14,340 nt of DNA, taken from positions 1 through 14,340 of the forward strand of contig JAEZZV010000333.1 in NCBI GenBank assembly GCA_023418375.1, in the 5' to 3' direction. Positions 6,261-12,073 of the stretch are shown piece by piece. Within the stretch, counting starts at the first letter, position 1. Each line of letters opens with the position of its first letter. The translations under genes and the position numbers were made by a program. A model generated the notes under the pieces. The model was not told where the DNA came from, made no database searches, and saw only the letters and a program-made list of their open reading frames with translations. This stretch comes from Actinomycetes bacterium. Lineage in GTDB: Bacteria; Actinomycetota; Actinomycetes; Actinomycetales; Cellulomonadaceae.

Positions 6261-7049
6261 ATGCTGAGCATCGAGAACGTCCACATGACGTTCTTCCCCG
6301 GCACCCTCAACGCTCGCGTCGCCCTGGACGGCGTGAGCCTGGAGCTCGCTCCCGGCGACTTCGTGACGGTCATCGGCTCCAACGGCGCGGGCAAGTCCAC
6401 ACTGCTCAACGTCGTCGCGGGCACGCTGCGGGCGGACTCCGGGACCGTGCGGATCGACGGCCGCGACGTCACGCGGCTGAGCGACCACCAGCGGGCCCGG
6501 TACATCGGACGCGTGTTCCAGAACCCGGCCGCCGGTACCGCGCCGCACATGACGATCGAGGAGAACCTCGCGATGGCGCTCGAGCGCGGCAAGCGCCGCG
6601 CCCTGCGCCTGGGCGTCACGAACGCCAAGCGCGCGCGGTTCCGCGAGGAGCTCAAGGCGCTCGAGCAGGGCCTCGACACGCGCCTCGGCGACTGGGTGAG
6701 CCTGCTGTCCGGCGGCCAGCGCCAGGCGTTGTCGCTGCTCATGGCCACCTTCAGCGAGCCGAAGATCCTGCTGCTCGACGAGCACACCGCGGCGCTCGAC
6801 CCGCAGCGCGCGGCCCTGGTCACCCGGCTCACGGCGGAGATCGTCGAGCGCTTCGGCCTGACGACGCTCATGGTCACGCACAACATGGACCAGGCGCTGA
6901 GGCTCGGGAACCGGCTGATCATGATGCACGAAGGCCGGATCATCCTGGACCTCGACGCCGAGGCGAAGTCGAAGATGACCGCCAAGGGCCTGCTCGCCGA
7001 GTTCGAGAAGGTCAAGGGCGACGCCCTGGACGACAGCCTGCTCCAGTAG
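6261..7049 (+). CDS. ABC importer ATPase, TrpZ-type (COG1101)
   Basis: The 262-residue nucleotide-binding protein has every ABC motif: Walker A GSNGAGKST (39-47), Q-loop VFQNP (Q88), signature LSGGQRQ (150-156), Walker B ILLLDE with catalytic Glu175, D-loop ALD (179-181) and H-loop His208 in VTHN. It energises import by the permease and lipoprotein encoded upstream. The start ATG at 6261 is preceded at 8 bases by GGAGG, which lies inside the last codons of the permease gene, and the two genes are separated by 3 bases. The insert ERGKRRALRLGVTNAKRARF (109-128), rich in Arg/Lys, is typical of COG1101 ATPases. The gene is the last of the operon and is followed by a strong terminator. Confidence 0.92.
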   Translation: MLSIENVHMTFFPGTLNARVALDGVSLELAPGDFVTVIGSNGAGKSTLLNVVAGTLRADSGTVRIDGRDVTRLSDHQRARYIGRVFQNPAAGTAPHMTIEENLAMALERGKRRALRLGVTNAKRARFREELKALEQGLDTRLGDWVSLLSGGQRQALSLLMATFSEPKILLLDEHTAALDPQRAALVTRLTAEIVERFGLTTLMVTHNMDQALRLGNRLIMMHEGRIILDLDAEAKSKMTAKGLLAEFEKVKGDALDDSLLQ

Positions 7050-7070
7050 CGACGCCGCCTCCGCGTGCGG

Positions 7071-7107
7071 CGAAGGGTTCCTACCGACATCCGGTAGGAA
7101 CCCTTCG
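7071..7107. terminator. Perfect 16-base-pair bidirectional terminator hairpin
   Basis: CGAAGGGTTCCTACCG (7071-7086) is followed by a 5-base loop and its exact reverse complement (7092-7107). It lies in the 73-base gap between the convergent ATPase and exporter genes, 21 bases after one stop codon and 15 bases before the other. There is no long T-tract on either side, which is common for actinobacterial hairpin terminators. The symmetry means it would work for both strands. Confidence 0.82.
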
Positions 7108-7122
7108 CTGCAGGGGTTCCGG

Positions 7123-8688
7123 TCAGACCAGGGCGGCGGCCAGGGGTTCCTCCGCCGGCTCCGACGTCGGGCCCGCGTCCGAGTGCGCAGCCCGCGGACG
7201 GGCCGTGATCATCAGCGCGGCGACCACGGCGCCGGCGAGCAGGAAGCCCGTCGAGTACCAGATCGCCACGGAGAACCCGTGCACCGTCCCGACGGCGACG
7301 GCCACCTCGTTCGCGGCGCCGTGCGTCGTGAGGTAGCTCGCCGTGGCCGACGTCGCGACCGTGTTGAGCAGCGCGATGCCGATCGAGCCGCCGACCTGCT
7401 GGGCGGTGTTCACGGTCGCCGACGCCACGCCCGCGTCGCGCGGGGCGACGCCGAGCGTCGCCGTCGCCATCGCCGGCATGAAGGTCATGCCCATGCCCAG
7501 TCCGAGGAAGGCCAGGGACGGCAGCACGTGCAGCAGGTACGACGAGCCCACCTCGATCTGCGTGAGGTACGCGAGCGCGCTCGCGGCGATCACCAGGCCG
7601 GGCACCATGATCTGGCGCGGCGCGACGCGCGGCAGCAGCCGGGCAGCGATGCCGACCGAGCCGAGCATCATGCCGGCCGTCATCGGGAGGAACGCGAGGC
7701 CCGTGCGGACGGGGGAGTACCCCTGGATCACCTGCAGGTAGTAGGTGAGGAAGAGGAACAGGCCGAACATCCCGATGGTGGACAGCCCGACGGCGAGCAG
7801 CGCGCCGCCGCGGTTGCGGTCGCGCAGGACGCGCAGCGGGAGCAGGGCGTGCTCGGTCCGGCGCTCGACGACGACGAACGCGGCGAGCAGGGCCGCGCCG
7901 ACGGCGAACATCGCGAGGACGAGCGGCGCGGTCCAGCCCTCCTGCTCGGCCTCGCTCAGGCCGTAGACGATCGCGAGGAGCCCGCCGCTGGCGAGCAGGG
8001 CGCCGGCGACGTCGAGCCGCGTCTCGCGCTGCTCGCGGCGGTCGCGCAGGAACGCGACGGCGCCGGCGATGGCCAGGGCGGCGATCGGCGCGTTGACGAG
8101 CAGGGTCCAGCGCCAGTCGACGTACTGCGTGAGCAGGCCGCCGACGATGAGGCCGACGGCGCTGCCGCCGCCCGCGATCGCGCCGTAGATGCCGAAGGCG
8201 CGGGCCCGCTCGTGCGGCTCCGTGAACGTGGTGGTGACCAGGGACAACGCAGCCGGCGCGAGCAGCGCGGCGAAGATGCCCTGGAGCGCACGGGCGCCGA
8301 GGAGCATGCCGAGGTTCGCCGCGACGCCGCCGAGCGCGGAGGCCGCCGCGAAGCCGGCGAGGCCGACGATGAGCGCCCGCTTGCGGCCGATGAGGTCGCC
8401 GACACGGCCGCCCAGCAGCAGCAGGCCGCCGAACGCGAGCGTGTAGGCGGTGATGACCCACTGGCGGTCGGCGTCGCTGATGCCGAGGTCGGCCTGGGCC
8501 GAGGGGAGCGCGATGTTCACGATGGTCATGTCGAGCACGACCATGAGCTGGGCGAGCGCGATGGCGACGAGGCCCCACCAGCGGCGGGGGTCGGGGGCGG
8601 CGTCGGCCGTGGCAGTGGTCGTGGCAGTGGGCGTGCGGCCGGTCGCGGCGTCTGCCGTGCCGGCTGGTTCGAGGCGTGCAGGGTCCAT
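7123..8688 (-). CDS. DHA2-family (EmrB/QacA type) drug:proton antiporter, MFS
   Basis: The 521-residue protein has the length and layout of the 14-helix DHA2 exporters. The N-terminal tail (1-35) is Thr/Ala-rich and cytoplasmic. The first helix holds LDMTIVNIALP (motif D1, about 53-63), then motif A GGRVGDLIGRKR (about 92-103) in the loop between helices 2 and 3, and the antiporter motif C region AIAGGGSAVGLIVGGLL in helix 5. The usual GP of motif C reads GL here, which may shift substrate range. The C-terminal half has SATVNTAQQVGGSIGIALLN, typical of the family. The ATG at 8688 has AGGAAGG 7 bases upstream. It is divergent from a TetR-family gene, the standard arrangement for a ligand-induced exporter. 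Substrates cannot be predicted, but cationic dyes, antibiotics or antiseptics are usual. Confidence 0.88.
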   Translation of the reverse strand: MDPARLEPAGTADAATGRTPTATTTATADAAPDPRRWWGLVAIALAQLMVVLDMTIVNIALPSAQADLGISDADRQWVITAYTLAFGGLLLLGGRVGDLIGRKRALIVGLAGFAAASALGGVAANLGMLLGARALQGIFAALLAPAALSLVTTTFTEPHERARAFGIYGAIAGGGSAVGLIVGGLLTQYVDWRWTLLVNAPIAALAIAGAVAFLRDRREQRETRLDVAGALLASGGLLAIVYGLSEAEQEGWTAPLVLAMFAVGAALLAAFVVVERRTEHALLPLRVLRDRNRGGALLAVGLSTIGMFGLFLFLTYYLQVIQGYSPVRTGLAFLPMTAGMMLGSVGIAARLLPRVAPRQIMVPGLVIAASALAYLTQIEVGSSYLLHVLPSLAFLGLGMGMTFMPAMATATLGVAPRDAGVASATVNTAQQVGGSIGIALLNTVATSATASYLTTHGAANEVAVAVGTVHGFSVAIWYSTGFLLAGAVVAALMITARPRAAHSDAGPTSEPAEEPLAAALV

Positions 8689-8771
8689 GACGGGGCCTTC
8701 CTACGGGAGGACGAGCGACACCGCTCGGGAGTGTCGGCCGGGGCGGGAGCCTCGACGGAGCCGGGCCCTGT

Positions 8772-8833
8772 TTACTAGCCGCCCGGTAAGTTAGGATGGA
8801 CGCTAAGCCGGTAACTAGCCGGTCGTCAAGTAA
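8772..8833. promoter_or_regulatory. Two TetR-type operator-like sites in the MFS/TetR divergent promoter
   Basis: Site 1 (8772-8793) and site 2 (8812-8833) are 22-base elements offset by 40 bases. Both begin T-N-ACTAGCCG and end AAGT-N-A. Site 1 is a gapped palindrome with outer arms TNACT / AGTNA and inner arms CCG / CGG; site 2 keeps the outer arms but its inner right arm is CGT. The region is markedly richer in A+T than its surroundings. Position between a TetR gene and its divergent exporter gene makes these the likely binding sites, although binding itself is inferred. Confidence 0.6.
8801..8829 (-). promoter_or_regulatory. Candidate promoter of the MFS exporter gene
   Basis: On the minus strand TTGACG (8824-8829) is a strong -35. 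A 17-base spacer leads to TTAGCG (8801-8806), or 18 bases to TAGCGT, as a weak -10. The -35 lies inside operator-like site 2 and the start of transcription would fall in or beside site 1, so a TetR-type protein bound at either site would block expression. Confidence 0.45.
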
Positions 8834-8863
8834 GAATCTCAGGATGCGACGGGACCGGGGACA

Positions 8864-9433
8864 ATGGACGCCATGGCTGCCCAGACGCGACGACGCGGGG
8901 ACACCCGGGGCGACATCCAGCGCACCGCCCTGCGGCTGTTCAACACCCAGGGCTACGACAAGACGTCGCTCCGCGAGATCGCCGAGGACCTCGGTCTGAC
9001 CAAGGCCGCGCTCTACTACCACTTCCCGACCAAGGACGACATCCTCGAGAGCCTCCTGCGCGACGTCGCGGCCTCGCTCGACGAGCTCATCGTCTGGGCC
9101 CGGTCGGAGCCGTCGACGCGCGAGCGCCGGCTCGAGTTCCTCGAACGCCTCGGCGCCGCCACCCGCGGCGGCACGGGCGACCTCATGCGGTGCGTGCAGC
9201 AGAACGAGCTCGCCATCGCCGGCATGCCCGGGGCGATGGGCATCGTCAAGCGCTACAAGAAGGAGCTCGCGGACGCGATCCTCCCGGCGGACGCGGATGT
9301 CGAGGGCCGGCTGCGCGTGCGACTCGCGGTCATGGCGGTCCTGGTGGGCGGCCACGGCTCCGCCGACCTCGGCGGGACGGTCGACGAGCGTCACTCCGCC
9401 GCCCTGCGCATCGCCGCGGAAGTCATGCCCTGA
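8864..9433 (+). CDS. TetR-family transcriptional regulator, likely repressor of the divergent exporter
   Basis: This 189-residue protein has a TetR N-terminal helix-turn-helix at about residues 17-64: DIQRTALRLFNTQGYDKTSL, then EIAEDLGLTKAALYYHFPTK followed by DDILESLL. The TKAALYYHFPTK recognition helix is canonical. The C-terminal ligand domain (about 70-189) is family-variable and gives no ligand. The start is uncertain between ATG 8864 and ATG 8873, three codons later; neither has a well spaced AGGAGG. The divergent MFS gene and two repeated operator-like sites in the shared region point to local autoregulated repression relieved by an exporter substrate. Confidence 0.86.
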   Translation: MDAMAAQTRRRGDTRGDIQRTALRLFNTQGYDKTSLREIAEDLGLTKAALYYHFPTKDDILESLLRDVAASLDELIVWARSEPSTRERRLEFLERLGAATRGGTGDLMRCVQQNELAIAGMPGAMGIVKRYKKELADAILPADADVEGRLRVRLAVMAVLVGGHGSADLGGTVDERHSAALRIAAEVMP

Positions 9434-9449
9434 GGCCCGACTCGGGTGG

Positions 9450-9483
9450 CCGGCCCGGCCCGGGCTGCGGGCCCGGGAACCGG
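9450..9483 (+). terminator. GC-rich hairpin after the TetR gene
   Basis: CCCGGCCC (9454-9461) pairs with GGGCC-c-GGG (9469-9477, one bulged C) around a 7-base loop, and CCGG at 9450-9453 and 9480-9483 can extend the stem past two unpaired A residues. It starts 17 bases after the TetR stop codon. No T-tract follows, so it could be a terminator or simply a structured spacer before the next gene. Confidence 0.38.
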
Positions 9484-9548
9484 ACGGCGACGGCGGACGT
9501 TGAGTCCCGGTCGGCTGCCCGCGCCGGCGCCCTGCCACGGAGGTGCTC

Positions 9549-10226
9549 ATGACCGCGTCCTCGACCCCGACGACCTCGGCCCCCGCCCCGCTCCCGCCGC
9601 TGCCCTCGCTCGCCGATCAGGTCGAGCGGCTCGTCGCGCTCGGCCTGCCCGATGCCGCGGGCGTCCCGCCCGAGCGGCTGCGTGTCGCCGTCGACCGGGC
9701 CGGCGTGGGCGACGCCCTCCTCGTCGTGCACCCCGACCGCGTGCCGCCGTCGGCGCTCGCGCCGCTGCTGCGGCTCGGCGACCGGCCGGGGTTCGTGGTC
9801 GAGGACATGACCGACGTCGACGCGTTCGCGCCCATCCCGGGCGCGGAGCCGCCGGCCTCGCCGTTCTGGCTGGTCACCGGCGTGCAGCGGGGTGACGAGA
9901 TGGCCAACTGGTCGCCCGACGAGGCCCTGCCCGCGATCGTCGGCGCCGGCCGGACGCCGCTCACCCTCGCCGAGGGGATCGGGTGGGCCCTGCAGGTGCC
10001 GGACGTCCTCGACCGGAACCACTGCTACATGACCATCGGCTCGCGCCTGCGCAAGCCGAACGGTCGGCTCGACGCGCGGACGCCCGCGCTGTGGATCAGC
10101 AACGGCACCGGCCGGGACGGCAAGGAGCGCCGGAACGCGCCCAAGGTCGGCTGGTGCTGGGCGGGCAACCGTCACACCTGGCTCGGCTTCGCGTCGGCCG
10201 ACGCGCGGGTCCCCCTCCAACTCTGA
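9549..10226 (+). CDS. DUF5701 family protein of unknown function
   Basis: The ATG at 9549, with GGAGG 5 bases upstream (9539-9543), gives 225 residues. The GTG at 9543 is part of that ribosome binding site and is not used as a start. The N-terminus is Ala/Pro/Thr-rich, and no signal peptide or membrane helix is seen. The C-terminal half has the pattern I associate with DUF5701: LAEGIGWALQVPDVLDRNHC, then GSRLRKPNG, TPALWISNG and the conserved end PKVGWCWAGNRHTWLGFASA. The Cys/Trp/His/Arg-rich end (CWAGNRHTW) suggests a binding or catalytic site, but no activity is known to me. It follows the TetR gene by 115 bases on the same strand, with a hairpin between, and precedes the ABC-F promoter by 25 bases. 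Linkage to drug tolerance is guilt by association only. Confidence 0.72.
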   Translation: MTASSTPTTSAPAPLPPLPSLADQVERLVALGLPDAAGVPPERLRVAVDRAGVGDALLVVHPDRVPPSALAPLLRLGDRPGFVVEDMTDVDAFAPIPGAEPPASPFWLVTGVQRGDEMANWSPDEALPAIVGAGRTPLTLAEGIGWALQVPDVLDRNHCYMTIGSRLRKPNGRLDARTPALWISNGTGRDGKERRNAPKVGWCWAGNRHTWLGFASADARVPLQL

Positions 10227-10243
10227 CGCGCCCGGAGACACGC

Positions 10244-10280
10244 AAATCGGTGGACCGGGCGCGCGGCGCCCGCCTACCGT
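10244..10280 (+). promoter_or_regulatory. Candidate promoter of the ABC-F gene, with a WhiB7-like A/T element and a spacer palindrome
   Basis: TGGACC (10251-10256) and TACCGT (10275-10280) form a -35/-10 pair with an 18-base spacer, placing the start of transcription near 10287, just ahead of the three-codon leader frame. AAAT (10244-10247) sits exactly 3 bases upstream of the -35 in otherwise GC-rich DNA. This is where WhiB7-dependent promoters of actinomycetes carry their A/T element, and ABC-F genes are known members of WhiB7 regulons. The spacer contains the perfect dyad GGGCGC-gcg-GCGCCC (10257-10271), which could instead be the terminator of the DUF5701 gene. The promoter is moderately supported; WhiB7 control is speculative. 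Confidence 0.42.
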
Positions 10281-10308
10281 GGCCGACGTCGTCTGCGAGA
10301 GGAACGTC

Positions 10309-10320
10309 ATGAAGCTGTGA
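10309..10320 (+). CDS. Three-codon leader frame (Met-Lys-Leu-stop) upstream of the ABC-F gene
   Basis: ATG AAG CTG TGA is preceded by a well placed ribosome binding site, GAGAGGA (10297-10303), with 6 bases between GAGG and the ATG. It is the only good initiation site between the candidate promoter and the ABC-F start. The last two bases of the Leu codon and the stop codon are the first part of the left arm of the hairpin that closes over the ABC-F start, so a ribosome held at the stop codon would open that hairpin. Short leader peptides with this placement control many antibiotic-resistance genes by drug-induced stalling. The basic residue followed by Leu resembles part of the Arg/Lys-X-Arg/Lys macrolide-arrest motif, but here a stop codon takes the place of the second basic residue. 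Confidence 0.6.
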   Translation: MKL

Positions 10321-10382
10321 GATCCGGCGCCGGGTTGGTGCCACGTCGGCCCGCACCCACTGCGAACCCTCGGGATCTCACA
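10316..10382 (+). promoter_or_regulatory. Translational attenuator hairpin sequestering the ABC-F start
   Basis: The left arm TGTGAGATCC (10316-10325) pairs perfectly with GGATCTCACA (10373-10382), whose final A is the first base of the ABC-F ATG. The right arm also includes most of the weak ribosome binding site GGGA (10372-10375). Inside, GGGTT (10332-10336) pairs with AACCC (10365-10369), and GGTGC (10337-10341) with GCACC (10353-10357), prolonging the helix. A competing hairpin, GGCGCC (10326-10331) with GGTGCC (10337-10342), can form if the left arm is masked. No T-tract is present, so this looks like control of translation rather than of termination. Confidence 0.72.
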
Positions 10383-12037
10383 TGTCTCTCGCCTCACGTC
10401 TGCCTGCTGCCGCCGCGCCCGCTGTCGTCGTCGACGGCGTCCGCTTCGCGTGGCCCGACGGCGCCCCTGTGCTCACCGACGTCACGGTCACGTTCGGGGC
10501 CGCGCGGACCGGGCTGATCGGCCCGAACGGCTCGGGCAAGTCCACGCTCCTGCGCCTGATCGCAGGCGAGCTCGCGCCCGACGCCGGCACGGTGCGCGTC
10601 GGCGGTGACCTCCGGTTCCTCCGGCAGGACGCCGCCGCCGCACCGGGCGCGACGGTCGCCGACCTGCTCGGCGTCGCGCGCGTCCGGCGCGCCCTCGCCG
10701 CGATCGAGGCGGGCTCGCTCGACACCGCCGACTTCGACGCGGTCGGCGACGACTGGGCCGTGGAGGAGCGCGCACTCGCCGAGCTCGCGCTCCTGGGGCT
10801 CGACGCCGACGCGGCCCTGCTCGACCGGCCGGTCACCGACCTCTCGGGCGGCGAGGCGATGCAGGTCGCGCTCACGGGGATCCGGCTCGCCCGGCCCGCC
10901 GTCACGCTGCTCGACGAGCCGACCAACAACCTCGATACGACGGCCCGCGCGCGCCTCTACGCGGCCGTTGACGCCTGGCCGGGCGCGCTCGTCGTGGTCA
11001 CGCACGACCGCGAGATGCTCGAGCACGTCGACGCGATCGCCGACCTCGGCCGCCCGGGCGTGCCTGTGTACGGCGGCACGTTCAGCGCCTACGCACAGCA
11101 CCGGGCGGTGCTCCAGGAGGCGGCCGAGCGCGACCTGCGCGACGCCGAGGCCGCGCTCCGCGTCGCGAGGCGTGAGGCGGTCGAGGAGGAGACGAAGCTC
11201 GCCCGACGCTCGGCGGGCGGCCGCAAGGCGGCAGCGTCGAACCGCTACATGCCGATCGTCGCGGGCGCCAAGAAGCGGGCCGCGGAGGTGAGCGCCGGCC
11301 GGGTGCGCGGCGTCCACGCCGACCGCGTGAGCCGGGCCGCCGCCGAGCGCAGCCGGGCCGATCTCGTGGCCCGCCCCGACGACGTCATCCGCATCGACCT
11401 CCCCGCCACGGCGGTCCCCGCGGGCAAGAGCGTGCTGGCCATCGAGTCCGCGGGGCGGGTGCTCAGCCTCTGGGGCGGCGAGCGGATCCGGCTCGCCGGG
11501 GACAACGGCGCGGGGAAGTCCACGCTCCTGGACGTCCTGCTGGGCCGGGACGTGCCGCACCGAGCCGCGGTGTTCGGGGACGCGCTGTCGGTGGTGACGC
11601 CCGTCGCCGTGCCGGTGGGTCACCTCGCGCAGCGCACGCTCGAGCTCGACGGCTTCCCCGACGCGCTCGCGGCCGTGCGCTCCGCCGCCCCCGGGCGCAC
11701 CCCGCACGACGCGCGGGCGATCCTCGCCCGGCTGCTGCTCCGCCGTGACGCGCCCACCCGGCCGATCGCGGCGCTCTCCGGCGGCGAGCGGTTCCGGGTC
11801 GCGCTGGCCCGGGTGCTCTTCGCGGACCCTCCGCCGCAGCTCCTGGTCCTCGACGAGCCGACCAACAACCTCGACATGACGAGCGTCGACCGGCTCGTGC
11901 AGGCGCTCGAGGACTACCGCGGCGCGCTCGTCGTCGTCACGCACGACGAGCACCTGGCCCGTGACCTGCGCGTCGACACCACCTGGGAGGTCACGCGGCC
12001 GGCCGCCGACGGCCCGGCCGTCGTGCGTGCGTCGTGA
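10382..12037 (+). CDS. ABC-F family ATPase, probable antibiotic-resistance (ribosome protection) type
   Basis: The 551-residue soluble protein has two ABC domains and no membrane segment, the hallmark of ABC-F proteins that act on the ribosome. Domain 1 has Walker A GPNGSGKST (47-55), signature LSGGE (154-158), Walker B LLDEPTNNLD (catalytic Glu179) and His208. Domain 2 has Walker A GDNGAGKST (373-381), signature LSGGERFR (465-472) and LDEPTNNLD (Glu492). Between them is a basic helical linker (about 240-335), the part that reaches the peptidyl transferase centre in resistance-type members. No long arm insertion is seen in domain 1, unlike EttA. The first signature continues with Met-Gln rather than the usual basic residue. 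The leader with a stalling-type minigene strongly favours an inducible resistance factor for macrolide, lincosamide or related drugs. The drug class is inferred; a housekeeping translation role is the alternative. Confidence 0.88.
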   Translation: MSLASRLPAAAAPAVVVDGVRFAWPDGAPVLTDVTVTFGAARTGLIGPNGSGKSTLLRLIAGELAPDAGTVRVGGDLRFLRQDAAAAPGATVADLLGVARVRRALAAIEAGSLDTADFDAVGDDWAVEERALAELALLGLDADAALLDRPVTDLSGGEAMQVALTGIRLARPAVTLLDEPTNNLDTTARARLYAAVDAWPGALVVVTHDREMLEHVDAIADLGRPGVPVYGGTFSAYAQHRAVLQEAAERDLRDAEAALRVARREAVEEETKLARRSAGGRKAAASNRYMPIVAGAKKRAAEVSAGRVRGVHADRVSRAAAERSRADLVARPDDVIRIDLPATAVPAGKSVLAIESAGRVLSLWGGERIRLAGDNGAGKSTLLDVLLGRDVPHRAAVFGDALSVVTPVAVPVGHLAQRTLELDGFPDALAAVRSAAPGRTPHDARAILARLLLRRDAPTRPIAALSGGERFRVALARVLFADPPPQLLVLDEPTNNLDMTSVDRLVQALEDYRGALVVVTHDEHLARDLRVDTTWEVTRPAADGPAVVRAS

Positions 12038-12043
12038 TCCGAG

Positions 12044-12059
12044 CCCCCACTCGAGGGGG
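12044..12059. terminator. Small hairpin between the convergent ABC-F and arabinofuranosidase genes
   Basis: CCCCC (12044-12048) and GGGGG (12055-12059) flank a 6-base loop, seven bases after the ABC-F stop codon and 14 bases before the stop of the convergent gene. The stem is short and has no T-tract, but it is the only structure in the 36-base gap. Confidence 0.4.
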
Positions 12060-12073
12060 AACGACGGGCCGGG

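Noticed and set aside
4820..7336. Long plus-strand open frame of over 800 codons
   Set aside because: It overlaps the three importer genes out of frame, and the translation is Arg/Gly/His-rich with no domain. The importer genes have full motifs and ribosome binding sites.
8796..8999. Small plus-strand open frame starting at ATG 8796 in the exporter/TetR gap
   Set aside because: It passes through both operator-like sites and then overlaps the TetR gene out of frame, with no ribosome binding site and a low-complexity translation.
6083..9550. Very long open frame on the minus strand (more than 1,100 codons)
   Set aside because: It runs antisense to the permease, ATPase and TetR genes and across the exporter gene in another frame. 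Its translation is Arg/Pro/His-rich low-complexity sequence, a by-product of very high GC.
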